A DNA stretch of 23,473 bases from the IMG/VR virus record IMGVR_UViG_3300027779_000164, positions 1-23,473 of that record; one strand, given 5' to 3'. How positions within the stretch are numbered: the first letter of the stretch is position 1; every line of letters begins with the position of its first letter. The translations under genes and the position numbers were made by a program. This DNA comes from a virus. The notes below the pieces were generated by a model, which was not told where the DNA came from, made no database searches, and was given only the letters and a program-made list of their open reading frames with translations. Positions 15,904 to 22,117 of this stretch are shown here, one piece after another.

Positions 15904-16975
15904 TCAGCACCTCGTCTTCATTGATCCCTAAGATCTTAGCTTTCATTTCATCTATGGTTTCTAGTCGACCCACCTCTTCTTTAAGGGATTGTTTTTTTCT
16001 CTCGGCGAGCTCTAGCATTTTCTGTCTAGATTCTTCATCTTTCCACATTTCTACTAAATTAAGGATACTTGCGCTTGCTTTAATTTGCTTACTCAACCTA
16101 GAACTTCTTTTCTCTTTTAGGTCGCTCAGCAATTTCTGTTGGCGAGTGACGCACTGATTGTATTCTGTTCTTGCTGTGTTGTTTGCTTCAATCAATGCCA
16201 TGGGAATTTTTCCGCCTACTTCAATTTCTTGATCGATTTGTCTCTGTATGATTCGGATCGTTTCTTGAATGTTGGATGAGATTACGACCTCTATTGACAG
16301 GACTATATATTGATCCACTTCTTCTTGAGTTAGGTCTGACTTATCATGAGTGTAACGCACAAAGCTGCTTTCGAAAAGAGTTCGATCTACTTCAGAAGAG
16401 TAGGTGTTGATTTGATGCGCGAATCTAAAAGTACTTAGATATCTGATTAAAGATTCTAATTCTTTTTTTTGTTTAGGCAAAATTCTATTTTTATCTATGG
16501 CCTCTAATACGTATTTATTTACCCTCGCGATAGCCGCTGCTTGCGTTCTGGGGTTCTTGTATTCACTTTGTGGTACGTCGTTAGGGTCTGCGTATAAGTC
16601 TCTTGGGGAAAGCCCCTTTATGAATTCATTAACGGCTCTAGTTTCCCCATTTAAATTGTTAATTTTATCATTTTCGAATAAGACGCGGGCAATCTCTACA
16701 GCTTTCATAGCGTACACGTTATTGGTTATGTATTCTTTCTGTTCGTCTGTTAGGGCGATGTCTTTCGGCTGGTATTCATGCGCTCCCCTAGCTTTTATTT
16801 GTCTTGTTGCTAAGAATTCTTTAACTGCTCTGCCCTCCTTACTTCTACCATCAATATCTTGGTCAGGGAACGCTTCTTTAATAAGCTCCAGAAGGGACGG
16901 CGGGCTATCTGGATTTAGGTTCCACAGATCCAAAATCTTAGCTCTCTGCTGCTCTGAAAGTATATCTTCTCTCAT
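15896..16975 (-). CDS. Unknown helical protein; candidate terminase small subunit
   Basis: A 359-residue, almost all-helical protein that I cannot assign by motif. The N-terminal part holds two similar segments, about residues 6-60 and 75-125. Each has an L[ST]xEQ start, a helix pair, and a matching end (GRAVKEFL and TRAVNEFI), as expected for tandem helix-turn-helix-like units. Residues about 250-359 are strongly charged and likely coiled coil. Small terminase subunits often combine an N-terminal HTH with an oligomerising coiled-coil core, and they usually lie just before TerL. Here only the ERCC4 nuclease intervenes, so TerS is a reasonable guess, but it is an inference from position and fold. 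At 359 residues it is longer than most TerS proteins. The ATG is one base after the sigma-factor stop. Confidence 0.75.
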   Translation of the reverse strand: MREDILSEQQRAKILDLWNLNPDSPPSLLELIKEAFPDQDIDGRSKEGRAVKEFLATRQIKARGAHEYQPKDIALTDEQKEYITNNVYAMKAVEIARVLFENDKINNLNGETRAVNEFIKGLSPRDLYADPNDVPQSEYKNPRTQAAAIARVNKYVLEAIDKNRILPKQKKELESLIRYLSTFRFAHQINTYSSEVDRTLFESSFVRYTHDKSDLTQEEVDQYIVLSIEVVISSNIQETIRIIQRQIDQEIEVGGKIPMALIEANNTARTEYNQCVTRQQKLLSDLKEKRSSRLSKQIKASASILNLVEMWKDEESRQKMLELAERKKQSLKEEVGRLETIDEMKAKILGINEDEVLNG

Positions 16976-16976
16976 G

Positions 16977-17681
16977 TTAGAAAAAGTCTATTTCACCTTT
17001 ATCGAGGGTCTTTTTAACTTTAATTATTATAGACTTTTTTATATTTTTGATTTGCTTGTAGCCCGGGGACCTATTTTTTTCCGAGGTCCTGTAGCCCATT
17101 AATTTTGCTACTTCTTTTTCGCTTTTATGATCTATGTATAAATAACCATACATTTTCCACTCTAAAGGCTTCAATACTTCCTCCATTTTTTTATGAAGTC
17201 TTTTGGCGTTGCTCTCTATGTCGAAGTTGTTTCCGGTTAGTGACTTAACTTCGTATTGATGGTTTTCTATGGGTAGGGGCATTTTTATATCGAAGGCGCT
17301 TTTTTTATTTTTTTCCCAATCTGAATACAAGGGGCAAGTGGAGCATTGTTTCTCGTATATCTCGCAAAGATCTTCCCCTTCTGCTGCGGCACACCTCAAA
17401 CATGGACGACTGTAATTTCCATAATGATTTCTAATTAAATTTTTGATTTGATTAGATATAATCCTATTCAGCCATGGCCCTAGGGCTTTCGACTGATCAT
17501 ACATATGCCATTTTTTATATATATGAATTCTAATAATTTGAGAGACGTCTTCGTAATCCATCCACGCTAATGCGGTTAGATTCCATTTATTCTTTCTTTT
17601 TTTTATCTCTTCGTCGATTAAAGAAATATTCTCTTCGAAAGAAGAAGCTTTGGCTTCTTTTTTTTTCTTAGTTTCCTTCAT
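16977..17681 (-). CDS. Sigma-70-like factor with cysteine-rich insertion (possible late sigma)
   Basis: A 234-residue protein. Residues about 38-95 read as sigma region 2: MDYEDVSQIIRIHIYKKW, then WLNRIISNQIKNLIRNHYG, the pattern of the core-binding and -10-recognition helices. Immediately after comes an insertion with Cys spacing CxxC ... C ... CxxC (PCLRC, LCEIY, QCSTCPLY; about residues 94-118), a probable zinc site. Residues about 160-225 hold a helical region with an EKEVAKLMGY helix resembling the region 4 HTH. It would bind host RNA polymerase and direct it to phage promoters. The extreme C terminus, GEIDFF, resembles the short hydrophobic/acidic clamp-binding tail of T4 gp55 (weak, motif-level). 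The N terminus is very Lys/Glu-rich. It overlaps the zinc-ribbon gene by 14 bases and heads the packaging operon. Confidence 0.78.
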   Translation of the reverse strand: MKETKKKKEAKASSFEENISLIDEEIKKRKNKWNLTALAWMDYEDVSQIIRIHIYKKWHMYDQSKALGPWLNRIISNQIKNLIRNHYGNYSRPCLRCAAAEGEDLCEIYEKQCSTCPLYSDWEKNKKSAFDIKMPLPIENHQYEVKSLTGNNFDIESNAKRLHKKMEEVLKPLEWKMYGYLYIDHKSEKEVAKLMGYRTSEKNRSPGYKQIKNIKKSIIIKVKKTLDKGEIDFF

Positions 17682-17994
17682 TACCTTCTTGATTTAAATG
17701 AGGAAACATATCGCCGAGTGAAACTTTTTTAGGTTTATTTATCTCTATTTCGACATCAAGCTTTTGCATTTCACGTACTCGTGGATCGATTTCCTTTACG
17801 TCAAACTCTTCGGAGTCTGGATCCGAATTAGGGTCTTTGCCTGCGGCATTACTTTCTTGAGGCGGAGAGGGTTGAGGCGAAGAGGGTTGAGCAGAGGACT
17901 TAGTTTCAAAATTATAGCCACAGTTCATGCAAAACCTAGGCTTCGTTTGAGCGTATTCCATGGGCGTGCCGCACTCTGTACAGTAAATCTTCAT
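17668..17994 (-). CDS. Small zinc-ribbon protein with acidic tail
   Basis: Starting at ATG 17994 gives 108 residues. A TTG start at 18030 would add 12 residues of poor quality, so I prefer the ATG directly before the zinc ribbon. Residues 5-25 form a zinc ribbon (C5-x2-C8-x13-C22-x2-C25). Residues 30-55 are a Ser/Pro/Gln-rich linker, and the rest is acidic and then amphipathic. Near the C terminus is KKVSLGDMFPHL, close to the SLFDMFDF tail with which T4-type DNA polymerase binds the sliding clamp. It overlaps the sigma-factor gene by 14 bases, so the two are co-translated. A gp33-like late-transcription co-activator linking polymerase to the clamp is one hypothesis. No homology to gp33 is visible. 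Confidence 0.72.
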   Translation of the reverse strand: MKIYCTECGTPMEYAQTKPRFCMNCGYNFETKSSAQPSSPQPSPPQESNAAGKDPNSDPDSEEFDVKEIDPRVREMQKLDVEIEINKPKKVSLGDMFPHLNQEGNEGN

Positions 17995-18076
17995 ATTAAA
18001 ATTATAATAATAAACTCGCCTAAATAACAATTATTTTTAAGGTTTCGGTTATAACGACAGTGTAATTTGTTATATT
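17995..18076. promoter_or_regulatory. Divergent intergenic region, likely bidirectional promoter
   Basis: This 82-base, very AT-rich gap separates the leftward packaging operon from the rightward 69-residue gene, so promoters for both directions should be here. It contains CTAAATAA at about 18020-18027, AGTGTAA at 18059-18065 and TATATT at 18071-18076 directly before the plus-strand ATG. Neither start codon has a recognisable Shine-Dalgarno. I cannot assign exact -35/-10 boxes. Confidence 0.4.
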
Positions 18077-18286
18077 ATGAACCCTTCTGAAATAAACCAA
18101 TTAAAATCAGAATTGCTAAAAATTGGCACACATTCCATGTTTATAATTAGTGAGTCGCAAAGCTCGTCAGGAAAAGACGAAGTTTGGGATCGCGCCGTAA
18201 AAATCAACAAAATTGCGCAAAATCTTTATAAAAATTTACATTATTTCCAAAGTGCGGATCAGGCGTTGGCGCATATAAAAATTTAA
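18077..18286 (+). CDS. Hypothetical 69-residue protein
   Basis: I do not recognise this protein. It is one of only two plus-strand genes in the window. It is helical and mixed-charge, with a Ser-rich middle (SESQSSSGKDE) and amphipathic helices on both sides. There are no cysteines, signal peptide or membrane segment. The ATG follows an AT-rich divergent promoter region without a clear ribosome-binding site. It lies 42 bases before the plus-strand glycosyltransferase and is probably co-transcribed with it, although a hairpin stands between them. The reading frame is clean and no opposing minus-strand gene competes for the space. Confidence 0.55.
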   Translation: MNPSEINQLKSELLKIGTHSMFIISESQSSSGKDEVWDRAVKINKIAQNLYKNLHYFQSADQALAHIKI

Positions 18287-18301
18287 ATATCCAGCGCAAG
18301 A

Positions 18302-18320
18302 CCCTAGAATGAAACTAGGG
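18302..18320 (+). promoter_or_regulatory. Hairpin that encloses the glycosyltransferase ribosome-binding site
   Basis: A perfect 6-bp stem (CCCTAG 18302-18307 with CTAGGG 18315-18320) closes a 7-base loop. The AGGG of the 3' arm is 8 bases before the ATG at 18329, an ideal Shine-Dalgarno distance. The hairpin would therefore mask the ribosome-binding site. No U-tract follows, which argues against an intrinsic terminator. Confidence 0.5.
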
Positions 18321-18328
18321 CCATAAAA

Positions 18329-19021
18329 ATGATTTCGAATAGCAAAGGCGTTATGTACTACGTAGATAGTGAATACTACCTACCCATGGCGATGCATAGC
18401 ATAGAAAGCTTAAATAGGGTTAGCGATTTACCCATAACCGTATTCACAAGCTTCCCACATGAAATTGAATCTGAAAATTTCGATAACACAAACGTAATAA
18501 AAATCCCTAAAACAGCTATCGAATTAGATCAGAAAAGCAGACATAGACATAATTCACCTGTCTGGCGTGCGAAAACCTATATTTATTCAAGAATGCCATA
18601 TAACATAACTTTATATATAGATGCAGATACTAGATTCCTTAAAGACCCGACAGAAATAATGTCAGATGATTATGATATCGCAGCTTGCCGTCCGACAAAT
18701 TTCAAAACTAAAGAGGATCCGGGCCCAATTTTTTGGAAAGGGTTCTGCTCGGGGTTGCTTATTTTCAATAAGAATGAAAAGGTATTGTCTTTTTTAAAAA
18801 GAACCGAGGAAATTTACGACGATTTAGAAAAAAATATTAGCCCCACGGATACATTTAAATGTAATGATCAGTACGCGATGAATGAAAGCTTCTCTGAAAA
18901 CCCCTATATAGTTTTTAAACTTCTATCTAGCGAATGGAACGTTGGTGACCCAATTTTAGATTTAATAGAAGACCCAAGTGTTATTCACATGCATAACTTA
19001 CATCGGTCTCCGATTTTGTAA
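18329..19021 (+). CDS. GT-A type glycosyltransferase-like protein
   Basis: A 230-residue protein with the nucleotide-sugar transferase pattern. An N-terminal strand (GVMYYVDSEYYLPMAMHSIE) is followed by a sugar-nucleotide fold. Residues 93-103 (ITLYIDADTRF) carry a DAD metal-binding triad (the DxD motif) at 98-100. Later come SGLLIFNKN and, near the end, the IHMHN motif (about 219-223), a likely second metal ligand. This order resembles GT8-like enzymes, which transfer a sugar from UDP- or GDP-sugar. The acceptor is unknown: virion glycoprotein, phage DNA and host surface glycan are all possible. It lies on the opposite strand to nearly all other genes and converges on the 84-residue gene with only 12 bases between, so it behaves like an inserted accessory unit. 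A second GT-A enzyme is at 21084-21767. Confidence 0.8.
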   Translation: MISNSKGVMYYVDSEYYLPMAMHSIESLNRVSDLPITVFTSFPHEIESENFDNTNVIKIPKTAIELDQKSRHRHNSPVWRAKTYIYSRMPYNITLYIDADTRFLKDPTEIMSDDYDIAACRPTNFKTKEDPGPIFWKGFCSGLLIFNKNEKVLSFLKRTEEIYDDLEKNISPTDTFKCNDQYAMNESFSENPYIVFKLLSSEWNVGDPILDLIEDPSVIHMHNLHRSPIL

Positions 19022-19033
19022 GCATGATTCTCA

Positions 19034-19288
19034 TTAGAGTGTATAGATTTGGCTAATGTTTGTGGGTCTAAATCCGGCGTCTACCGAATGAGAATGACTG
19101 ACGCTCAATAAACTTAATTTTTTGTAGAACTCTCTACCGTAATGGTTTATGAAGGCTTCTTTCTCTGCATCTGTGCCTGCTGCGTAACCGCTTATCTGGC
19201 TTTGGAATGAAGAATCTCCCGCGCCGGAGGCAAGAAAAGCAGTAGAGTCGTTGCTCACGTGCGAGTTATGTAATATATTTCTGTCCAT
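19034..19288 (-). CDS. Hypothetical 84-residue protein
   Basis: I do not recognise this small protein. It is Ser/Gly/His-rich with an acidic middle (GTDAEKEAFINHYGREFYKK) that could form a helix, and low-complexity ends (SVSHSHSVD). It has no cysteines, signal peptide or membrane segment. It is the last gene of the leftward set running from 21767 and ends 12 bases from the convergent plus-strand glycosyltransferase. The ATG at 19288 follows the cysteine-rich miniprotein stop by 21 bases. No good Shine-Dalgarno is visible. It could be a minor structural or regulatory protein; nothing in the sequence decides. Confidence 0.6.
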   Translation of the reverse strand: MDRNILHNSHVSNDSTAFLASGAGDSSFQSQISGYAAGTDAEKEAFINHYGREFYKKLSLLSVSHSHSVDAGFRPTNISQIYTL

Positions 19289-19309
19289 AATTAATCAAGA
19301 TGGTCCTTG

Positions 19310-19453
19310 TTATTTGCATTTGCAGCTTGGCTTATTGCAGCATTTCTTCTTATGGCAATCGCAACGGCACGAGTTATGATTGCATAAACCTACATCGCAG
19401 AACCAATGCCGAAATGTACTCCAGATAGCTCCATAATTTTTTATTTTTTTCAT
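19310..19453 (-). CDS. Cysteine-rich 47-residue miniprotein, probable metal binder
   Basis: A small frame in the 185-base gap between the HAD and 84-residue genes reads cleanly from ATG 19453 to TAA 19310. The first 18 residues are basic and aromatic (MKKIKNYGAIWSTF). The last 29 contain nine cysteines, including CRCDC, a CC pair and CKCK at the end, with histidines in between. That density is typical of metallothionein-like or small zinc-binding proteins. The upstream sequence ends AATAGGT before the ATG, a weak ribosome-binding site. The orientation and 20-base spacing fit the operon. It is not homologous to anything I can name. Because the frame is short, chance cannot be excluded, but nine cysteines in 29 residues is hard to get by chance in AT-rich DNA. 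Confidence 0.6.
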   Translation of the reverse strand: MKKIKNYGAIWSTFRHWFCDVGLCNHNSCRCDCHKKKCCNKPSCKCK

Positions 19454-19473
19454 ACCTATTAATAATTACACTT

Positions 19474-19842
19474 TTATAATTCTTCTATTCTTTTCGATTT
19501 ATCGTCTATGACTAAATCAACCGCTGGCTTAATGTACTCTCCTTTCGTCCCCGTCGAGAGATCATGAAACTTGCAACCCCATGACAATAATTGTTGCAAG
19601 GTGAAATCATAATAGCACAGGCCAGCTTTTTTTGATTTTTTTGAGCCGCCTCTCGCAGTCCAATAAATGACCCTCCACCCTTCATGGTACAGCTTGTTAA
19701 TTTTTTCAATATTTTCTTTGTTCGGTTCGGCTAGGTCATACTGCCTTTTACCTGAATAAAAACAAATAGTTTCATCAATATCTACTAGAACTGATTTCTG
19801 TTCGTTTTCGGGTGTGCGTATTTCAGATTCGTGAAATTTCAT
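19474..19842 (-). CDS. Small HAD-superfamily phosphatase-like protein
   Basis: A 122-residue protein carrying the HAD motifs in order: motif I VDIDETI (Asp21 nucleophile, Asp23), motif II WTARG (Thr62), a candidate motif III Lys in KGEYIKP, and motif IV DLVIDDK (Asp113, Asp114). The absence of a cap insertion and the length fit the short polynucleotide/capsular-phosphatase-like HAD group. It probably hydrolyses a phosphate ester; the substrate (sugar phosphate, nucleotide or 3'-phosphate DNA end) is unknown. The ATG lies one base after the PhoH stop, so the two are probably translated together. Its neighbours are a glycosyltransferase, a SET protein and PhoH. Confidence 0.82.
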   Translation of the reverse strand: MKFHESEIRTPENEQKSVLVDIDETICFYSGKRQYDLAEPNKENIEKINKLYHEGWRVIYWTARGGSKKSKKAGLCYYDFTLQQLLSWGCKFHDLSTGTKGEYIKPAVDLVIDDKSKRIEEL

Positions 19843-19843
19843 G

Positions 19844-20623
19844 TTACATGTTCTTGAATTTTTTAATTAAGAATTTTACTAATTCTGATCTCATGATGTC
19901 TTCTTCGGTGAATTTAAAAGTATATATGCCCATTTTCGCAGATTCTTCATCCGAAAAACCTTCGAGCATTTTGGTAAACCCTCCTTGAAGACTATCGTTG
20001 CGTAAATCAGTTTGCATTGGGTCAGCCAAAACGAAACATCTACTGTTTTCCCCTAGCCGGGTTAAAACCGTAGTTATCTCTTTGAAAGTAGAGTTCTGGG
20101 CTTCGTCAAGGATGATACATTTTCCCTTCCAATCCATTCCGCGAGCGAAATTAACCGGGAACATAGAGATACGTTTTTCGTCCTCGAGCTTTTCGATTTT
20201 AGTGTTTTGGAGAAGCTCTTCGAGCTTGTCAATAAAAGGCAAATTATAAAATCTTAATTTCTCGTCTGCCGTACCCGGCAAAAAACCAAGACTTTGCGAA
20301 CTACTTTCGACGGCAGACCGTAAATAAATAATATCACTAATTAATTTCATATTAAGCATCTGCAAGCCACAATAAGTGGCTAAAAGAGTTTTAGATGAGC
20401 CTGCCGGTCCGTCGACGAATATTACTTTAGTGTCATGGCCTAGAGCTATTTTAAAAAATTCTTTTTGTCTCTCGGTCCATGGGAATTGATTTAACTTAAT
20501 TAGTCTTTTGATTGGGTTTTCTACAACGAATCTTTCAGATGAAGATCTGTCTAACTCTTCAGCGATTTCTTTTCCTCCTCGGATTTTTAATTTTCCACCC
20601 GGGGTATTCTTTTTAATGGACAT
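19844..20623 (-). CDS. phoH: PhoH-like ATPase
   Basis: A 259-residue P-loop ATPase of the PhoH family. Walker A GPAGSSKT is at residues 72-79, Walker B IILDEAQN at 170-177, and the conserved ADPMQTD motif at about 200-206. The preceding sequence (FPWTERQKEFFKIAL) is the usual PhoH lead-in helix. PhoH-like proteins are widespread in marine phages. Their role is unproven, with proposals including RNA metabolism and phosphate-stress response. No KH or PIN domain is fused. The gene starts 19 bases after the SET stop, with an AGTGTAA motif in that gap. It is followed after one base by the HAD gene. Confidence 0.92.
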   Translation of the reverse strand: MSIKKNTPGGKLKIRGGKEIAEELDRSSSERFVVENPIKRLIKLNQFPWTERQKEFFKIALGHDTKVIFVDGPAGSSKTLLATYCGLQMLNMKLISDIIYLRSAVESSSQSLGFLPGTADEKLRFYNLPFIDKLEELLQNTKIEKLEDEKRISMFPVNFARGMDWKGKCIILDEAQNSTFKEITTVLTRLGENSRCFVLADPMQTDLRNDSLQGGFTKMLEGFSDEESAKMGIYTFKFTEEDIMRSELVKFLIKKFKNM

Positions 20624-20642
20624 ACAAAGTTGTTTACACTAC

Positions 20643-21080
20643 TCATTTTAGGAATCTTAATTTATATTTTGAATTTTCAAGATCTTTTTTCATATTACAA
20701 AGTAGTTCTTCCCCTTTACGTATATTACGTATAGCTATGAACTCATTAATTTCAACATCATAAAAAACGTTCGGCGCTAGAGAGTGATTTATATAACTAC
20801 AAAGATGATGATAGTTCCATGCATAATCTGGTAAATACATTCCAGTATCAGTAATAAGATTATAATCATACAAAAGTTGTTTTATTTCTTCTGGCAATTT
20901 TTTTATCTGCAAATGCGTAAAAAAATGAATAGCTCCGATCATAGGGTCTTGTCTACCGAAGATGGACGAGTGGGCTTTGAGTTCTCTTATGGCGAACAGG
21001 CCAACGCCATGGACATCAGAACATTTAACTCTACAATTACAATATTCATTTAGACCTTTTATTATTTCTTTTTTAGTCAT
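20643..21080 (-). CDS. SET-domain protein, catalytic tyrosine apparently missing
   Basis: A 145-residue stand-alone SET domain. N-terminal signature: VHGVGLFAIRELKAHSSIF (residues about 23-41). Core signature: YINHSLAPNV (Asn98-His99-Ser100 ... Pro103-Asn104), the NHSxxPN part of the pseudoknot. This is followed by IAIRNIRKGEELL. In active SET lysine methyltransferases the last motif reads GEELxxxY. Here it reads GEELLCNM, with Met at the position of the catalytic Tyr, and no post-SET cysteines follow. SAM-binding elements seem present, but activity is doubtful or altered. Stand-alone SET proteins are known from viruses and bacteria. The substrate here is unknown. The gene begins 3 bases after the glycosyltransferase stop, in one operon. 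Confidence 0.82.
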   Translation of the reverse strand: MTKKEIIKGLNEYCNCRVKCSDVHGVGLFAIRELKAHSSIFGRQDPMIGAIHFFTHLQIKKLPEEIKQLLYDYNLITDTGMYLPDYAWNYHHLCSYINHSLAPNVFYDVEINEFIAIRNIRKGEELLCNMKKDLENSKYKLRFLK

Positions 21081-21083
21081 AGA

Positions 21084-21767
21084 TTAAGTTATAGTTAATC
21101 TAGATAAATCCCCTTCGTAAGTCTTGCTTCCTATGTGACCTAATTTCAACCAAGGGCAAAGTTTAATTTTAAAACCCATTCTAAGCGCGTTTTCCATAAA
21201 GAATACATCTTCGCCAAGATAAACCCCATCAGATTCTCTAATTCCATAATCAAACCAGCGAAAGCTCTTATCTCCCTCAGCGTTACTACACTCAAGATGC
21301 GGGTAAGAATCTCGATAATTTTCAAATACCGCGCGTTTTATCATCGAGAACCCTGTGCCAGCATGTTTTACGTCAAGTAATTTAGTTAAATCTAGTTTTT
21401 CACCATCGCTCAACTCAAAATTATACTTACTTTCTTTTTGTTTCAGCATGACGGGCGCTGTTATAATATCTTCATCGAATAGAGCAAGGGTTAATACATC
21501 GAGCGCTTTAAATCTAGTATCTGAATCAATAAATATCAAATGAGTGAAATCTGTTTTTAGAAAATTATTTACAATCATATTCCGCGCAGCAGCTAACATA
21601 GAGCTATTGTAGATGTATAAAAAAGTTATCGGTATCTTGAGGTCGAAACAAGCTCCAGAAAGCTCGCTACAGCCCATAGCATACTCCCCATGGCATTTTC
21701 CCTCGTACATAGGGGTTCCGACGGCTATTTTTCTTTTTTGCAATTGTGCGAGCTCTTCTGGGTCCAT
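21084..21767 (-). CDS. GT-A fold glycosyltransferase-like protein
   Basis: A 227-residue protein with a GT-A Rossmann-like start (KIAVGTPMYEG, residues 13-23), a helix with the SMLAAARNMIVNNFL pattern, and the DxD motif IDSDTRF (Asp81, Asp83). Later residues (AGTGFSMIKR, YLGEDVFFMENALRMG, KLGHIG) match the acceptor-side GED and terminal His features of phage-encoded glycosyltransferase-like proteins. It probably uses a nucleotide sugar and a divalent metal; the acceptor is unknown. It is the first gene of the leftward group ending at 19034. The ATG has a weak GAAAGA upstream, and the AT-rich region 21768-21880 should hold the promoter. Confidence 0.82.
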   Translation of the reverse strand: MDPEELAQLQKRKIAVGTPMYEGKCHGEYAMGCSELSGACFDLKIPITFLYIYNSSMLAAARNMIVNNFLKTDFTHLIFIDSDTRFKALDVLTLALFDEDIITAPVMLKQKESKYNFELSDGEKLDLTKLLDVKHAGTGFSMIKRAVFENYRDSYPHLECSNAEGDKSFRWFDYGIRESDGVYLGEDVFFMENALRMGFKIKLCPWLKLGHIGSKTYEGDLSRLTIT

Positions 21768-21875
21768 TCTTTCATATATTAGCTACTTTATATGACAAGC
21801 ACTATTTTAAGTTTATACCCCGGGGATATTATGACCCTAATGAAATATAGATAGTTGAATATATTAAAAGATTTT
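21768..21875 (-). promoter_or_regulatory. AT-rich upstream region of the glycosyltransferase-SET-PhoH operon
   Basis: About 108 bases without an ORF, lying between a terminator-like hairpin and the start of the leftward operon, so a promoter is expected. Several TATA-rich hexamers are present on the minus strand, along with a TTGTCA (5 of 6 to the -35 consensus). None is correctly spaced (the nearest gap is 11 bases), so I make no exact call. An 8-bp palindrome CCCCGGGG is at 21818-21825. Confidence 0.35.
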
Positions 21876-21911
21876 AAAAAGCCTCGGGGAGACTCGTGAC
21901 GACATCCCCCC
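21876..21911 (-). terminator. Terminator-like hairpin after the small-ORF cluster
   Basis: On the minus strand GGGGGGA (21911-21905) pairs with TCTCCCC (21892-21886) with one G-U pair. The loop can form a further TCG/CGA pairing. The stem is followed by five bases and then TTTTT (21880-21876). The offset U-tract makes it an imperfect intrinsic terminator, but it is in the right place to end the 52-residue gene transcript before the next operon. Confidence 0.45.
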
Positions 21912-21957
21912 TGCGATTATTGAGAACAAGTCGCAATAAGTTTTGTTAAAGGTGCCC

Positions 21958-22116
21958 CTACCACCAGCGTCCATTTATCCACGCTGGGCCGGACGGGAGT
22001 TCGAGCTTTTTCAGCTTTCGGTCGATGTCGGCCTTGATTTGCCTTGCTTGACTCTCGACTTCGCGAGGAGGAGTCACCATTTTTACGAAAGTAGCTTTTT
22101 GAGGTTGTTCTTCCAT
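21958..22116 (-). CDS. Hypothetical 52-residue protein
   Basis: A short frame from ATG 22116, one base after the stop of the 56-residue gene. The product is charged: a Lys/Glu-rich helical middle (ESQARQIKADIDRKLKKLEL) followed by an aromatic end (PAWINGRWW). It has no cysteines or membrane segment. The spacing and shared orientation with the neighbouring small frames suggest a phage small-gene cluster. I do not recognise a family. The TAG stop at 21958 is followed by the terminator-like hairpin. The call rests on tight packing and a plausible amino-acid composition; the frame is short enough that chance is possible. Confidence 0.5.
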   Translation of the reverse strand: MEEQPQKATFVKMVTPPREVESQARQIKADIDRKLKKLELPSGPAWINGRWW

Positions 22117-22117
22117 C

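Noticed and set aside
17995-18030. T4-type late promoter (TATAAATA) upstream of the sigma operon
   Set aside because: Only loosely similar AT-rich strings are present (for example CTAAATAA on the opposite strand); no exact match in front of any operon start.
21912-21946. Fur-box-like sequence (TTGAGAACAAGTCGCAA region)
   Set aside because: About 11 of 14 positions fit a Fur 7-1-7 pattern, but it lies downstream of the small ORF stop and not in front of a gene. One such match in AT-rich DNA is easily chance.
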